Source: Fimbriimonadales bacterium
Lineage (GTDB): Bacteria; Armatimonadota; Fimbriimonadia; Fimbriimonadales; ATM1
Length of the DNA stretch: 64,000 nt
Direction of reading: 5' to 3'
Assembly (NCBI GenBank): GCA_035559795.1
Contig: DATMAR010000003.1
Coordinates: forward strand, 62,001-126,000
Shown: positions 35,916 to 43,066 of the stretch, in pieces
Numbering within the stretch: the first letter of the stretch is position 1
Layout of the letters: each line of letters begins with the position of its first letter
The notes under the pieces: model-generated
What the model saw: only the letters and a program-made list of their open reading frames with translations
What the model was told of the DNA's origin: nothing
Databases searched by the model: none
Program-made: the position numbers and the translations under genes

Positions 35916-35985
35916 AAATCATTTTCATTCGGCTTTTGTCGAAAAAGAACAAAGGTATCGCTGCACCTGAAGCGCTTTTACATTC

Positions 35986-37041
35986 CTATTTCGCTTTTGT
36001 CGAAGGGGTGGTCCCCACTTCGTCCGCTTTCTTTTCAGGAGCAGAACCTAACATCTCGGTAGCAGCATCTTTAAGTTGCTCACGATACGATTCCCATGTT
36101 CTTCGCAAATAGGGAGGGAAAACTTTAATTTCTGCTTCGATGATTTTCTGCAAAAGGAGTCTATCGAGTTCGTTTCCGATACCGTCTTGTATCATCAACT
36201 GGCGCTTAATCTTCTCTTTCATCGCTGAGGTCAGCGTCATTTTCTGCGCAGGGGTCTTCGATTCCACATAGATCTTCGCGCGTTTTCCTTGATAGTCGAA
36301 CCAACCGCTGATCTTTCTCTCCGGAGTGCTCTCCGCGGCTTTTCGCAAAGGCGGGCTTAAACGATCTATCGGAACAGGCCGAGGTTCTTGGGAGGTCGCC
36401 GGGAAAGAACCGTTCGACAATTTCGCATCGGGGACGATGCTGAATTCGCTCGCTACAGCACCGAAAGTGAGACCTTTCCCCAATGCATCATCTACTTTCT
36501 TTTCCATTCCCTTTTCGACTACGATCCATCGGAACTTGACAGTCGCAGGCTGGATGAACTGCTCGGGGTTTTCTTTGACGTACTTATCTACGTCGGCGAG
36601 TGTTTTTTCGGGGACACCTCTTGTAACCAACCTCTCCCTGGCAAGTTCTACTAACACTAATCTCCTGATATCGTCCAGAGTGAATCCTTGCTCTTTGAGA
36701 TTATTGAGCCAATTGGACTGAAGTTGTTCGTTGAATTGGATTTCCTTATCCACATCTGCTTGGGTCGGCATCACCCCCTGGTCTTTTGCGACTTGGAGAA
36801 GCGTTTCCTCTTGCATGAGGGAACGGAGAGCCTGGGCACTCAAAGGCTCAGCGACAGGGGCGAGCACCCTTTGACCCCGTATGACTACATATACGTTCGG
36901 GAGTGTTTCCAGCCTCTTGAGGTACTGGGCTTCGGTGATCGGGCTGTTGTTGAATTCGGCAACGGGTTTGTCCGAGCCACCACCACAACCTAAAATTGAC
37001 AAAAAGAACAAAGAAGGCAAAAAAAAGATATAGCGATTCAT
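35986..37041 (-). CDS. SurA/PPIC-like peptidyl-prolyl isomerase lipoprotein
   Basis: A 351-residue lipoprotein. The lipobox SILGC (Cys19) follows a hydrophobic signal, and ATG 37041 is chosen to give a normal lipoprotein signal; an upstream ATG would add eight residues. An N-terminal SurA-type helical domain (PVAEFNNSPITEAQYLKRL...LMQEETLLQVAKDQG) is followed by a parvulin-like domain (VKFRWIVVEKG...LGKGLTFGAVASEFS) and a C-terminal helix. It probably assists folding of exported proteins at the membrane surface, like PrsA or SurA. Confidence 0.83.
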   Translation of the reverse strand: MNRYIFFLPSLFFLSILGCGGGSDKPVAEFNNSPITEAQYLKRLETLPNVYVVIRGQRVLAPVAEPLSAQALRSLMQEETLLQVAKDQGVMPTQADVDKEIQFNEQLQSNWLNNLKEQGFTLDDIRRLVLVELARERLVTRGVPEKTLADVDKYVKENPEQFIQPATVKFRWIVVEKGMEKKVDDALGKGLTFGAVASEFSIVPDAKLSNGSFPATSQEPRPVPIDRLSPPLRKAAESTPERKISGWFDYQGKRAKIYVESKTPAQKMTLTSAMKEKIKRQLMIQDGIGNELDRLLLQKIIEAEIKVFPPYLRRTWESYREQLKDAATEMLGSAPEKKADEVGTTPSTKAK

Positions 37042-37159
37042 AGTCGTTCGATTCTCCAAATGCATGAGTTAGAATACCTACTCTCCATCGAGGCAAGCGT
37101 TCATTTAAACAGTCCTGACCCCCTGGATTGCTCCCTTCAAAGCCCTGTTATAGAAAAAA

Positions 37160-37181
37160 TCGCGCCTTACGGCGCTCCTAC
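37160..37181 (+). repeat. REP-type hairpin copy
   Basis: An exact consensus copy in the gap between the SurA-like gene start and the small gene at 37204. It is followed by a G-rich tail (AGGCAGG). Confidence 0.9.
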
Positions 37182-37203
37182 AGGCAGGATGATGCAGTTT
37201 TTT

Positions 37204-37413
37204 TTACGTCGTTATATCGAGGTGATTATCAGAATCCGTGGTAGTTCCGAAATCGGAGTCGAAGGATTGCTCCTCTTCCAAAGAAGGCACTTCTTCAAAA
37301 GATTGGTGTTGATTTTGTTTTTTGGGTTTTCGCTTTTCGTGCTGTTTTTCGGGAGCGGAAACCTTTTGACTTATTGCAAGGTATTGCTGGACTCGCTCGA
37401 TGTCGGGATTCAT
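37204..37413 (-). CDS. Small hydrophilic protein downstream of the sigma factor
   Basis: A 69-residue, highly charged protein (MNPDIERVQQYLAISQKV, then a Lys/Gln-rich and an Asp/Thr-rich half), starting 17 bases after the sigma factor gene. It is likely unstructured over much of its length. Its position could suggest a sigma-modulating partner, but it does not show FlgM features that I can recognise. No clear Shine-Dalgarno. It may not be expressed. Confidence 0.4.
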   Translation of the reverse strand: MNPDIERVQQYLAISQKVSAPEKQHEKRKPKKQNQHQSFEEVPSLEEEQSFDSDFGTTTDSDNHLDITT

Positions 37414-37430
37414 TTCAGAGGTTCGAGTGT

Positions 37431-38216
37431 TTACGGGGTTGCGTAGATCCCACCTTGTGTTTGCATATAAGTGCGAATTCGCAACATGGCTTGTGTATGA
37501 AGTTGATAAACCCTGCTTTCAGAGACCCCCAGGACTTGGCCAATTTCTTTGAAGGTTAGACCTTCGTAATAGTAGAGTGCAATCACGAGGCGTTCTCTTT
37601 CCGGAAGTTTATCGATTCCTTTAGCGAGGATTCTGCGAGCCTCTCTGCCTTCGGCTTCTGCATCCGGTGCGGAATTTTCGTCGATGATTAGTTCAGCGAA
37701 GTGGAGATGCTCCTCCGCGTCCGTTCCTGTGAAGATGTCGTCGAGGGAGAGGAGACCTGAGCGCGCTTCTTGTTGATAGAGAATTTGGAGTTCGTCTTGG
37801 GTCAATCCCATAAGATCGGCGATTTGTTCATCGGAAGGTGGTTTGCCGTTTTTTGCTTCGTAATCCATTATTGTTCTTTGCAAAGCGCGTATTTTCTCGC
37901 GAACGGAGCGAGGCACCCAATCTTCCCCTCGTAACATTTCTAAGACAGCACCTCGTATCAGGGCGATGGCATAGGTTTCGAATTTGACGTCTCGATTGGG
38001 GTCGAATTGATCAACTGCCTTTATAAGGCCTATCATTCCTGCACTGATGAGGTCTTCTCGGTCTATGCCGTTGGGGGTGGAGGTGACGACTCTTCCAGTA
38101 GTGATTTTTACGAGGTGGGCGAAGTTTTGAATAATTTGGTTTCGTGCTTCTAAATCGCCATTTTCTTTATATGCTTTCCACAATCTTCCTAATTGTTCTC
38201 GGGTCAAATTTGTCAT
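37431..38216 (-). CDS. fliA: RNA polymerase sigma factor, FliA/WhiG family (sigma-28 type)
   Basis: A 261-residue sigma-70-family factor. Region 2 is clear (LVKITTGRVV, DREDLISAGMIGLIKAVDQFDP, VKFETYAIALIRGAVLEMLR), region 3 contains DWVPRSVREK and region 4 ends with LTFKEIGQVLGVSESRVYQLHTQAML. The DWVPRSVR segment is diagnostic for FliA/WhiG. Such factors transcribe late flagellar, chemotaxis or developmental genes, but no flagellar gene is in the window, so the regulon is unknown. The start has GAGGAT upstream. The gene lies between two small uncharacterised genes. Confidence 0.92.
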   Translation of the reverse strand: MTNLTREQLGRLWKAYKENGDLEARNQIIQNFAHLVKITTGRVVTSTPNGIDREDLISAGMIGLIKAVDQFDPNRDVKFETYAIALIRGAVLEMLRGEDWVPRSVREKIRALQRTIMDYEAKNGKPPSDEQIADLMGLTQDELQILYQQEARSGLLSLDDIFTGTDAEEHLHFAELIIDENSAPDAEAEGREARRILAKGIDKLPERERLVIALYYYEGLTFKEIGQVLGVSESRVYQLHTQAMLRIRTYMQTQGGIYATP

Positions 38217-38235
38217 ATCATCCTCTCATCCCGGT

Positions 38236-38466
38236 TTAAGCTGCTTTCCGGTCCTTTGTACTTTCTCCCTGAAATTCCGGGGGATCTACCTGATGCTTTT
38301 GTGAGATTACCTTGCTAACAAAGAAGGCATACCATACTTGTGTGAGAAGTGAGCCAATGACGAAGGCCATAGATGCGCGCAAGATTGTGCTCCATGGCTC
38401 TGCTCGAGCCAATATGGACGCTGTCAGCGCCATCAAAGCGCAAACTAGCCCTATTAGTTTCTCCAT
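38236..38466 (-). CDS. Small membrane protein upstream of the sigma factor
   Basis: A 76-residue protein with two predicted membrane helices (about 5-22 and 28-50) and a polar C-terminal tail ending STKDRKAA. ATG 38466 has AAGGGTGA ten bases upstream. It probably shares the transcript with the sigma factor 19 bases downstream. A TATACT box at 38544-38539 may be its -10 element. Function unknown. Confidence 0.55.
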   Translation of the reverse strand: MEKLIGLVCALMALTASILARAEPWSTILRASMAFVIGSLLTQVWYAFFVSKVISQKHQVDPPEFQGESTKDRKAA

Positions 38467-38605
38467 CAAAACCAAGTCACCCTTTCGAAGACGAAGGCCC
38501 CTCAGGCGGGTTCTCTTTGGGAGTAGCCCATTGACCCTAGTATAGGTTTCGGGATTTCGGGGGGTTTCTTTAGAGTCGAGTCTTAAAGATTTTTATTCCT
38601 TAAAA

Positions 38606-38627
38606 TCGCGCCTTACGGCGCTCCTAC
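38606..38627 (+). repeat. REP-type hairpin copy
   Basis: Consensus copy (TCGCGCC, TTAC, GGCGC, TCCTAC) between the sigma operon promoter region and the end of the gene at 38682. Confidence 0.9.
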
Positions 38628-38681
38628 CTTGCAGTGAACTACCTTGAGCTAAGCATAGACAAGCGCAAGCTTAGTGGACTT

Positions 38682-39311
38682 TTACTTTTCGCTAGGATCG
38701 TGCACGGTGCTTTTGCTTTCGGTTCGCTCTAAAACCATCTTTGCCACAATCGTGCTCGGGACATCACAATATTGAGCGACACGCTCGACGCATCGACCCA
38801 AGTTTCTTTCTCCACTCTCGTCGAGTTCTCTTCCATCGAGCGCTTGAGCGACTACGTCTACCAATGCATCCAACAGTCGAGCCTTTTGTTGGGGCAATGA
38901 TTTATTCGGGACGGCTGCGTATTCACGGCTGAGTTGTTCATATACATCGTCCCAACTGCGCGCAGCCTCCTGCTCGCGCTTCGCCCGTTCTAAATCCTTT
39001 TTTCGTATTTTTTCGGCTTCTTGCTGACGCCGTTTGTATGATTCCCAATCATTGATTGTCGCCCCCTCGAGAAGATGAACTTTAATCTTTTTCCCGAGGC
39101 GGCGTCCTAACTCTTCCTCCATGATTCGGATCGTTCCCGGTACTTTCAAATAGCCTATCAAGTCCAGGTCTTTGGGTAAGAATCCCAAAACGAAAGTGTC
39201 ATCTTCGAGTACGATGGGAATGGCGTTGTTAAGGGCAGTCCAAACACTAACACCGGTAACTCTACGTTTGATATCCTCTAAGGAGGCGTTCCAAGCATCG
39301 TAAATGTCCAT
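38682..39311 (-). CDS. Uncharacterised protein with a DnaA-domain-I-like N-terminus
   Basis: A 209-residue cytoplasmic protein. Residues 1-80 read like DnaA domain I: WNASLEDIKRRVTG, then VLEDDTFVLGF and LGKKIKVHLLEG, in the same spacing as the DnaA N-terminal interaction domain. A charged helix of about 35 residues follows (RRQQEAEKIRKKDLERAKRE), likely a coiled coil, then a helical C-terminal domain. There is no AAA+ domain, so this is not DnaA. A scaffold or regulator of replication or of another KH-like partner is conceivable. The domain call rests on pattern resemblance only. Confidence 0.55.
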   Translation of the reverse strand: MDIYDAWNASLEDIKRRVTGVSVWTALNNAIPIVLEDDTFVLGFLPKDLDLIGYLKVPGTIRIMEEELGRRLGKKIKVHLLEGATINDWESYKRRQQEAEKIRKKDLERAKREQEAARSWDDVYEQLSREYAAVPNKSLPQQKARLLDALVDVVAQALDGRELDESGERNLGRCVERVAQYCDVPSTIVAKMVLERTESKSTVHDPSEK

Positions 39312-39372
39312 AAAAACTCGCTACTGATTATGGCAAAGTACGTATTCTAAAATAGCGAGATCTAAAATAGCA

Positions 39373-39849
39373 ATGAACCCTTACCTGTTGATAGGACTCG
39401 AAGCCACGCAAAAAAGCATTGCGAGGCTTTTCGAGGAGTTTCGTCAAGGCGCTTACGACATTCGTCCCGATCCAAAACGGTTCAGTATGCGAGAAGTGAT
39501 TGCTCATTTGGCAGACTGGGAACCGATTTTTCGGGAACGAATGAAGACCGCTTTAGATTCCCCTGGAAGTGCTATCGAGGCTTATGACGAAGGTGAAAGG
39601 GCTATTCAAGGGGACTATGCCTCGAAGAATCCTCTCGAACAAATAAAAGCATGGGAAGAGGAGCGAAAGAAAACGATTGATTTCCTCAAAAGCATCTCTA
39701 AGGAGGATTGGGAAAAAACGGTCGAACATCCCGAGCGAGGAACACTGACCATCGAAGACATCGCACACACGCTCGTTTGTCACGACCTTTACCATCTCGA
39801 CCAACTCCAAGAGATGCTCGAGGCTTCTAAAGTCGTAGATACTTGGTGA
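39373..39849 (+). CDS. DinB-family metal-binding protein
   Basis: A 158-residue four-helix-bundle protein of the DinB superfamily. The three metal-ligand histidines are in place: His in VIAHLADWE near residue 45 and the HxxxH pair in CHDLYHLDQL near the C-terminus. Such proteins include thiol transferases and many of unknown role. Upstream, the 11-base unit TCTAAAATAGC occurs twice in tandem just before the start. No Shine-Dalgarno is apparent. Confidence 0.83.
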   Translation: MNPYLLIGLEATQKSIARLFEEFRQGAYDIRPDPKRFSMREVIAHLADWEPIFRERMKTALDSPGSAIEAYDEGERAIQGDYASKNPLEQIKAWEEERKKTIDFLKSISKEDWEKTVEHPERGTLTIEDIAHTLVCHDLYHLDQLQEMLEASKVVDTW

Positions 39850-39928
39850 GAGTTATTTTGCAGGCATCCATCAGCTCATCGGATTTCGTGATAAAATTCA
39901 CAAGCCTCATTTGCCTTATTGAAAGAAA

Positions 39929-40423
39929 ATGAACCCATACGTCGGCATCGTCATTCTTCTCATCGTAGGGGGTCTTCTCTGCGCAATGATGGTGCTCCTG
40001 TCGACTCTTTTAGGTCCTAAAAAATCATTGCCATACAAAGAAGCGCCTTACGAATGCGGAGTGATGCCAGAGGGAACTGCAAGACAGCGCTTTCCTATCA
40101 AGTTTTATCTTACGGCGATGTTATTTATTCTTTTCGACATCGAAGTGGTGTTTCTTTGGTCGTGGATGACAGTTTTTTTGGACTGGGTAAAAAGCGGAGA
40201 TCCCGCCGCTACATACAGTTTTTGGGCAGTTTTGCTTTATATGTTCCTTTGGTTTTTAGGCGATGCTTATGTACTGCGTTCTGGCGCATTGAAATGGGAG
40301 GAAGCCGTAACATTACATCCAGAAAAGTTAGGCGCAATCGCCGAAACGCCTCTCGAAGAAGACGAAATGGTTTATCCGAAAGAACACGAGAAAGTAGAAA
40401 TCCCTGTGGGGAAGGCGATTTAA
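39929..40423 (+). CDS. nuoA: NADH-quinone oxidoreductase subunit A
   Basis: A membrane subunit of complex I. The 164-residue protein has three transmembrane helices (about 6-30, 58-82 and 92-114) and the conserved loop KEAPYECGVMPEG, FPIKFYLTAMLFILFDIEVVFL. A C-terminal tail of about 40 acidic residues is longer than in most NuoA. It begins the nuoA-C-D-E unit. nuoB, which normally sits between A and C, is missing here. The start lacks a clear Shine-Dalgarno. Confidence 0.95.
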   Translation: MNPYVGIVILLIVGGLLCAMMVLLSTLLGPKKSLPYKEAPYECGVMPEGTARQRFPIKFYLTAMLFILFDIEVVFLWSWMTVFLDWVKSGDPAATYSFWAVLLYMFLWFLGDAYVLRSGALKWEEAVTLHPEKLGAIAETPLEEDEMVYPKEHEKVEIPVGKAI

Positions 40424-40424
40424 A

Positions 40425-41027
40425 ATGCCGGTTCCTATTTTGAACGGCGAACGTTTAGAAGTCGTTCTCATTCGTGAAGCATTTCCCGATGCAATCCTAA
40501 AAGTAAAAGAGTTCCGAGGAGATACTTGGATTTGCATAAAAAGAGAACTTCTTCATGATGTGGTTCAATTTTTAAGAGACTCTCCCGAGTTGGAATATAA
40601 ATTCTTTTCAGAATGCACATGCGTTGACTATTCCGCTTGGAAACACGAACGTGATCTTCCGGAGCGTTTCGAAGTAATTTACAATTTGTTTTCTTTGAAA
40701 TATCACTCTCGCATTTTTCTAAAAGTCGGTGCTGACGATGGAATACCCGTGCCATCGCTGATTCCTATTTTCCCCGGAGCGGAATTTCCCGAAAGAGAAA
40801 TCTGGGACCTTTATGGTGTCGTATTCGAAGGACATCCCAAACTCGAAAGGTTTTTGTTGCCGGATGATTGGGTCGGTTTTCCTCTTCGCAAGGAATTTCC
40901 TTTGGGTGGTGAAGACGTAGATTTCGCACAAGGAGAAAAAGGTCCGGCTGTAGAGGATTTGTCTATGCCTCATGCCGGAGAAAGTTTCGAAGGCAAAACT
41001 GGTTCGGAGGATGTAAGCGGAAGATAG
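40425..41027 (+). CDS. nuoC: NADH-quinone oxidoreductase subunit C
   Basis: The 30-kDa peripheral-arm subunit of complex I, 200 residues. Conserved stretches are ECTCVDYSAWKHE, FEVIYNLFSLKYH and the signature FPGAEFPEREIWDLYGVVFEGHP followed by RFLLPDDWVGFPLRKEFP. The ATG starts two bases after the nuoA stop. It is not fused to NuoD. Confidence 0.95.
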   Translation: MPVPILNGERLEVVLIREAFPDAILKVKEFRGDTWICIKRELLHDVVQFLRDSPELEYKFFSECTCVDYSAWKHERDLPERFEVIYNLFSLKYHSRIFLKVGADDGIPVPSLIPIFPGAEFPEREIWDLYGVVFEGHPKLERFLLPDDWVGFPLRKEFPLGGEDVDFAQGEKGPAVEDLSMPHAGESFEGKTGSEDVSGR

Positions 41028-41029
41028 TT

Positions 41030-42247
41030 ATGTCGGAACAACCTTACATGCCGACAACAGAAACCCACTTCGAAAAAGTGGGGGGGAGCACACTTATTTT
41101 GAACATGGGTCCACAACACCCGAGCACGCATGGCGTGCTTCGTGTGGTGCTGGAACTCGAAGGTGAAACCATCGTCAACCTCGAATGCCAAATCGGATAT
41201 TTGCACACAGGAATGGAGAAAGAGGGAGAGTATCAATCTTATTTGAAATGCGTTACGATGACGGATCGCATGGATTACCTTGCGGCGAACAGCAACAATC
41301 TCGCTTTCACTTTAGCAGTAGAAAAGCTTTTAGATATCGAAGTCCCCCCCCGTGGACAAGCGTTGCGCGTCATTCTTTGTGAACTCAGCCGCATAGCGAG
41401 CCACCTCGTTTGGTTGGGGACACATGCACTCGATTTAGGAGCGATGACTCCTTTCTTCTGGTGTTTTCGAGAGCGAGAAAAGATTCTCGATATGTTCGAA
41501 ATGTTTTCGGGAGTGAGGATGATGCCGTCTTGGATAGTACCGGGGGGGCTAAGAGGGGATATGCCCGATGGTTTCGAAGAAAAACTGCGACAATTTTTCA
41601 AAGAGTTTCCTCCGGCTCTGGATGAAATCGAAGGATTATTAGTAGAAAATCCGATTTGGATAGAAAGAACGCAGGGAATCGGGGTGTTGTCGGCTGATCA
41701 ATGCCTGGCTTTAGGACTTTCGGGACCGATATTGCGAGGAAGCGGTATTCCATGGGATATTCGAAAGTCGAATCCTTATTCCGGATACGAAAAATACGAT
41801 TTCGAGATACCCGTAGGGAAAAACGGCGACGCGTATGATCGTTTCTTAGTGCGTTTAGCAGAAATGCGTCAATCACAGAGAATTTTGGAGCAAGCCATAG
41901 ATGGTTTGCCATCAGGAGACTATAATAGCAAGGACCGTAAAGTCGTTCCGCCCCCCCGACCGGAATTGGACACTTCGATGGAGTCACTCATCCACCATTT
42001 CAAGTTATGGACGGAAGGATTTCATCCGCCGGTGGGGGAGGCTTACGCGGCAGTGGAGGGACCGAAAGGCGAACTGGGATTTTATGTCGTGAGCGACGGG
42101 AGCAATCGCCCTTATCGTTTTCACGTAAGACCGAGTTGTTTTATGAACTTGCAAGCGCTGAAACCGATGTGCATCGGAGGGCTGATTGCGGATGTCGTCA
42201 CGGCCATCGGAAGCATAGACATCGTATTAGGGGAAATCGACAGGTAA
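41030..42247 (+). CDS. nuoD: NADH-quinone oxidoreductase subunit D
   Basis: The 49-kDa subunit, forming the quinone pocket with NuoB. The 405-residue protein opens with LNMGPQHPSTHGVLRVVLELEGE, the quinone-head histidine region. It continues with GYLHTGMEKEGEYQSYLKC, DYLAANSNNLAF and the C-terminal ending DVVTAIGSIDIVLGEIDR, all family-typical. It starts two bases after nuoC. Several G7/C7-8 tracts encode Gly-Gly and Pro-Pro. Confidence 0.97.
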   Translation: MSEQPYMPTTETHFEKVGGSTLILNMGPQHPSTHGVLRVVLELEGETIVNLECQIGYLHTGMEKEGEYQSYLKCVTMTDRMDYLAANSNNLAFTLAVEKLLDIEVPPRGQALRVILCELSRIASHLVWLGTHALDLGAMTPFFWCFREREKILDMFEMFSGVRMMPSWIVPGGLRGDMPDGFEEKLRQFFKEFPPALDEIEGLLVENPIWIERTQGIGVLSADQCLALGLSGPILRGSGIPWDIRKSNPYSGYEKYDFEIPVGKNGDAYDRFLVRLAEMRQSQRILEQAIDGLPSGDYNSKDRKVVPPPRPELDTSMESLIHHFKLWTEGFHPPVGEAYAAVEGPKGELGFYVVSDGSNRPYRFHVRPSCFMNLQALKPMCIGGLIADVVTAIGSIDIVLGEIDR

Positions 42248-42254
42248 AAGAATT

Positions 42255-42875
42255 ATGCGAACTGTACACTCCTTATCGAAATCGGAAAGAGCGAAACCGC
42301 CGAAGCCTGAAGAACTGACGCTTCATTTTTCGGAAAAAGCGATAAAGGAATTAGAAACAATCATCACGCATTATCCCGAGAAAAAGGCTGCGATATTGCC
42401 GGCACTTTGGATTGCGCAGAGAGAATATGGCGGATTTCTCCCCCCCGAAGCGATAGCAGAGGTCGCATTCCGACTCAATCGAAGTTACGCAGAAATCGAA
42501 GGGGTAGCGACTTTCTATACGATGTATCACGTCGGTCATAAACTGGGAAAACATCTGATAGAAGTATGCACATGTTTAACTTGTGCCGTATGCGGAGCCT
42601 ATCGAATTGCAGATTATCTCAAAGAGAAATTAGGAATAGATTGGGGGGATACCACACCCGATGGCTTATTCACGTTAGAAGAAGTAGAGTGTTTGGACGC
42701 ATGCGATAGAGCACCAGTGCTTCAAGTAGGAACGGAATATTACGGACCTGTAGATAAAGACGCAATCGATAAACTCATCGAAGATTTGAAAGCGAAAGAG
42801 GAGTCTACAGTAATCGAGCTCGCGGATACTTTGGTCTCTTTACATTTTAGGAAGAACGAGGTATCGGGTTCATAG
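42255..42875 (+). CDS. nuoE: NADH-quinone oxidoreductase subunit E
   Basis: The 24-kDa subunit with the N1a 2Fe-2S cluster. In 206 residues the four ligands are Cys105 and Cys110 in VCTCLTCAVCGA and Cys146 and Cys150 in VECLDACDRAP. Two additional cysteines (107 and 113) lie within the first motif. The thioredoxin-like fold follows a helical N-terminal bundle (IAQREYGGFLPPEAIAEVA). A 12-bp hairpin sits at its stop codon. NuoF, its usual neighbour, is encoded 6 kb away. Confidence 0.94.
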   Translation: MRTVHSLSKSERAKPPKPEELTLHFSEKAIKELETIITHYPEKKAAILPALWIAQREYGGFLPPEAIAEVAFRLNRSYAEIEGVATFYTMYHVGHKLGKHLIEVCTCLTCAVCGAYRIADYLKEKLGIDWGDTTPDGLFTLEEVECLDACDRAPVLQVGTEYYGPVDKDAIDKLIEDLKAKEESTVIELADTLVSLHFRKNEVSGS

Positions 42876-42902
42876 ATTAATTCTTGCCAAAAGAATTAAT
42901 CT
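42874..42902 (+). terminator. Hairpin at the end of nuoE
   Basis: A perfect 12-bp inverted repeat (AGATTAATTCTT with AAGAATTAATCT) around the loop GCCAA starts within the stop codon. It has no T tract, so it is more likely an RNA-end stabiliser or a weak terminator than a classical one. Confidence 0.5.
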
Positions 42903-42928
42903 CTTGCATAAAACTCTCGATAACGATA

Positions 42929-43033
42929 TCGCGCCTCACGGCGCTCCTACAAGATTGCGATATAACAAGATTGTGATTGAAAAGGAAATCTTTTATAATG
43001 TAGTCTAAGAATCGCGCCTTACGGCGCTCCTAC
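42929..43033 (+). repeat. Two REP-type hairpin copies
   Basis: Copies at 42929-42950 (loop CTCAC variant) and 43012-43033 (consensus) lie in direct orientation, about 60 bases apart, between convergent nuoE and gyrB. Confidence 0.9.
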
Positions 43034-43066
43034 ATTTATCCTTTACGAACGTTTTTACAAAGAAGA

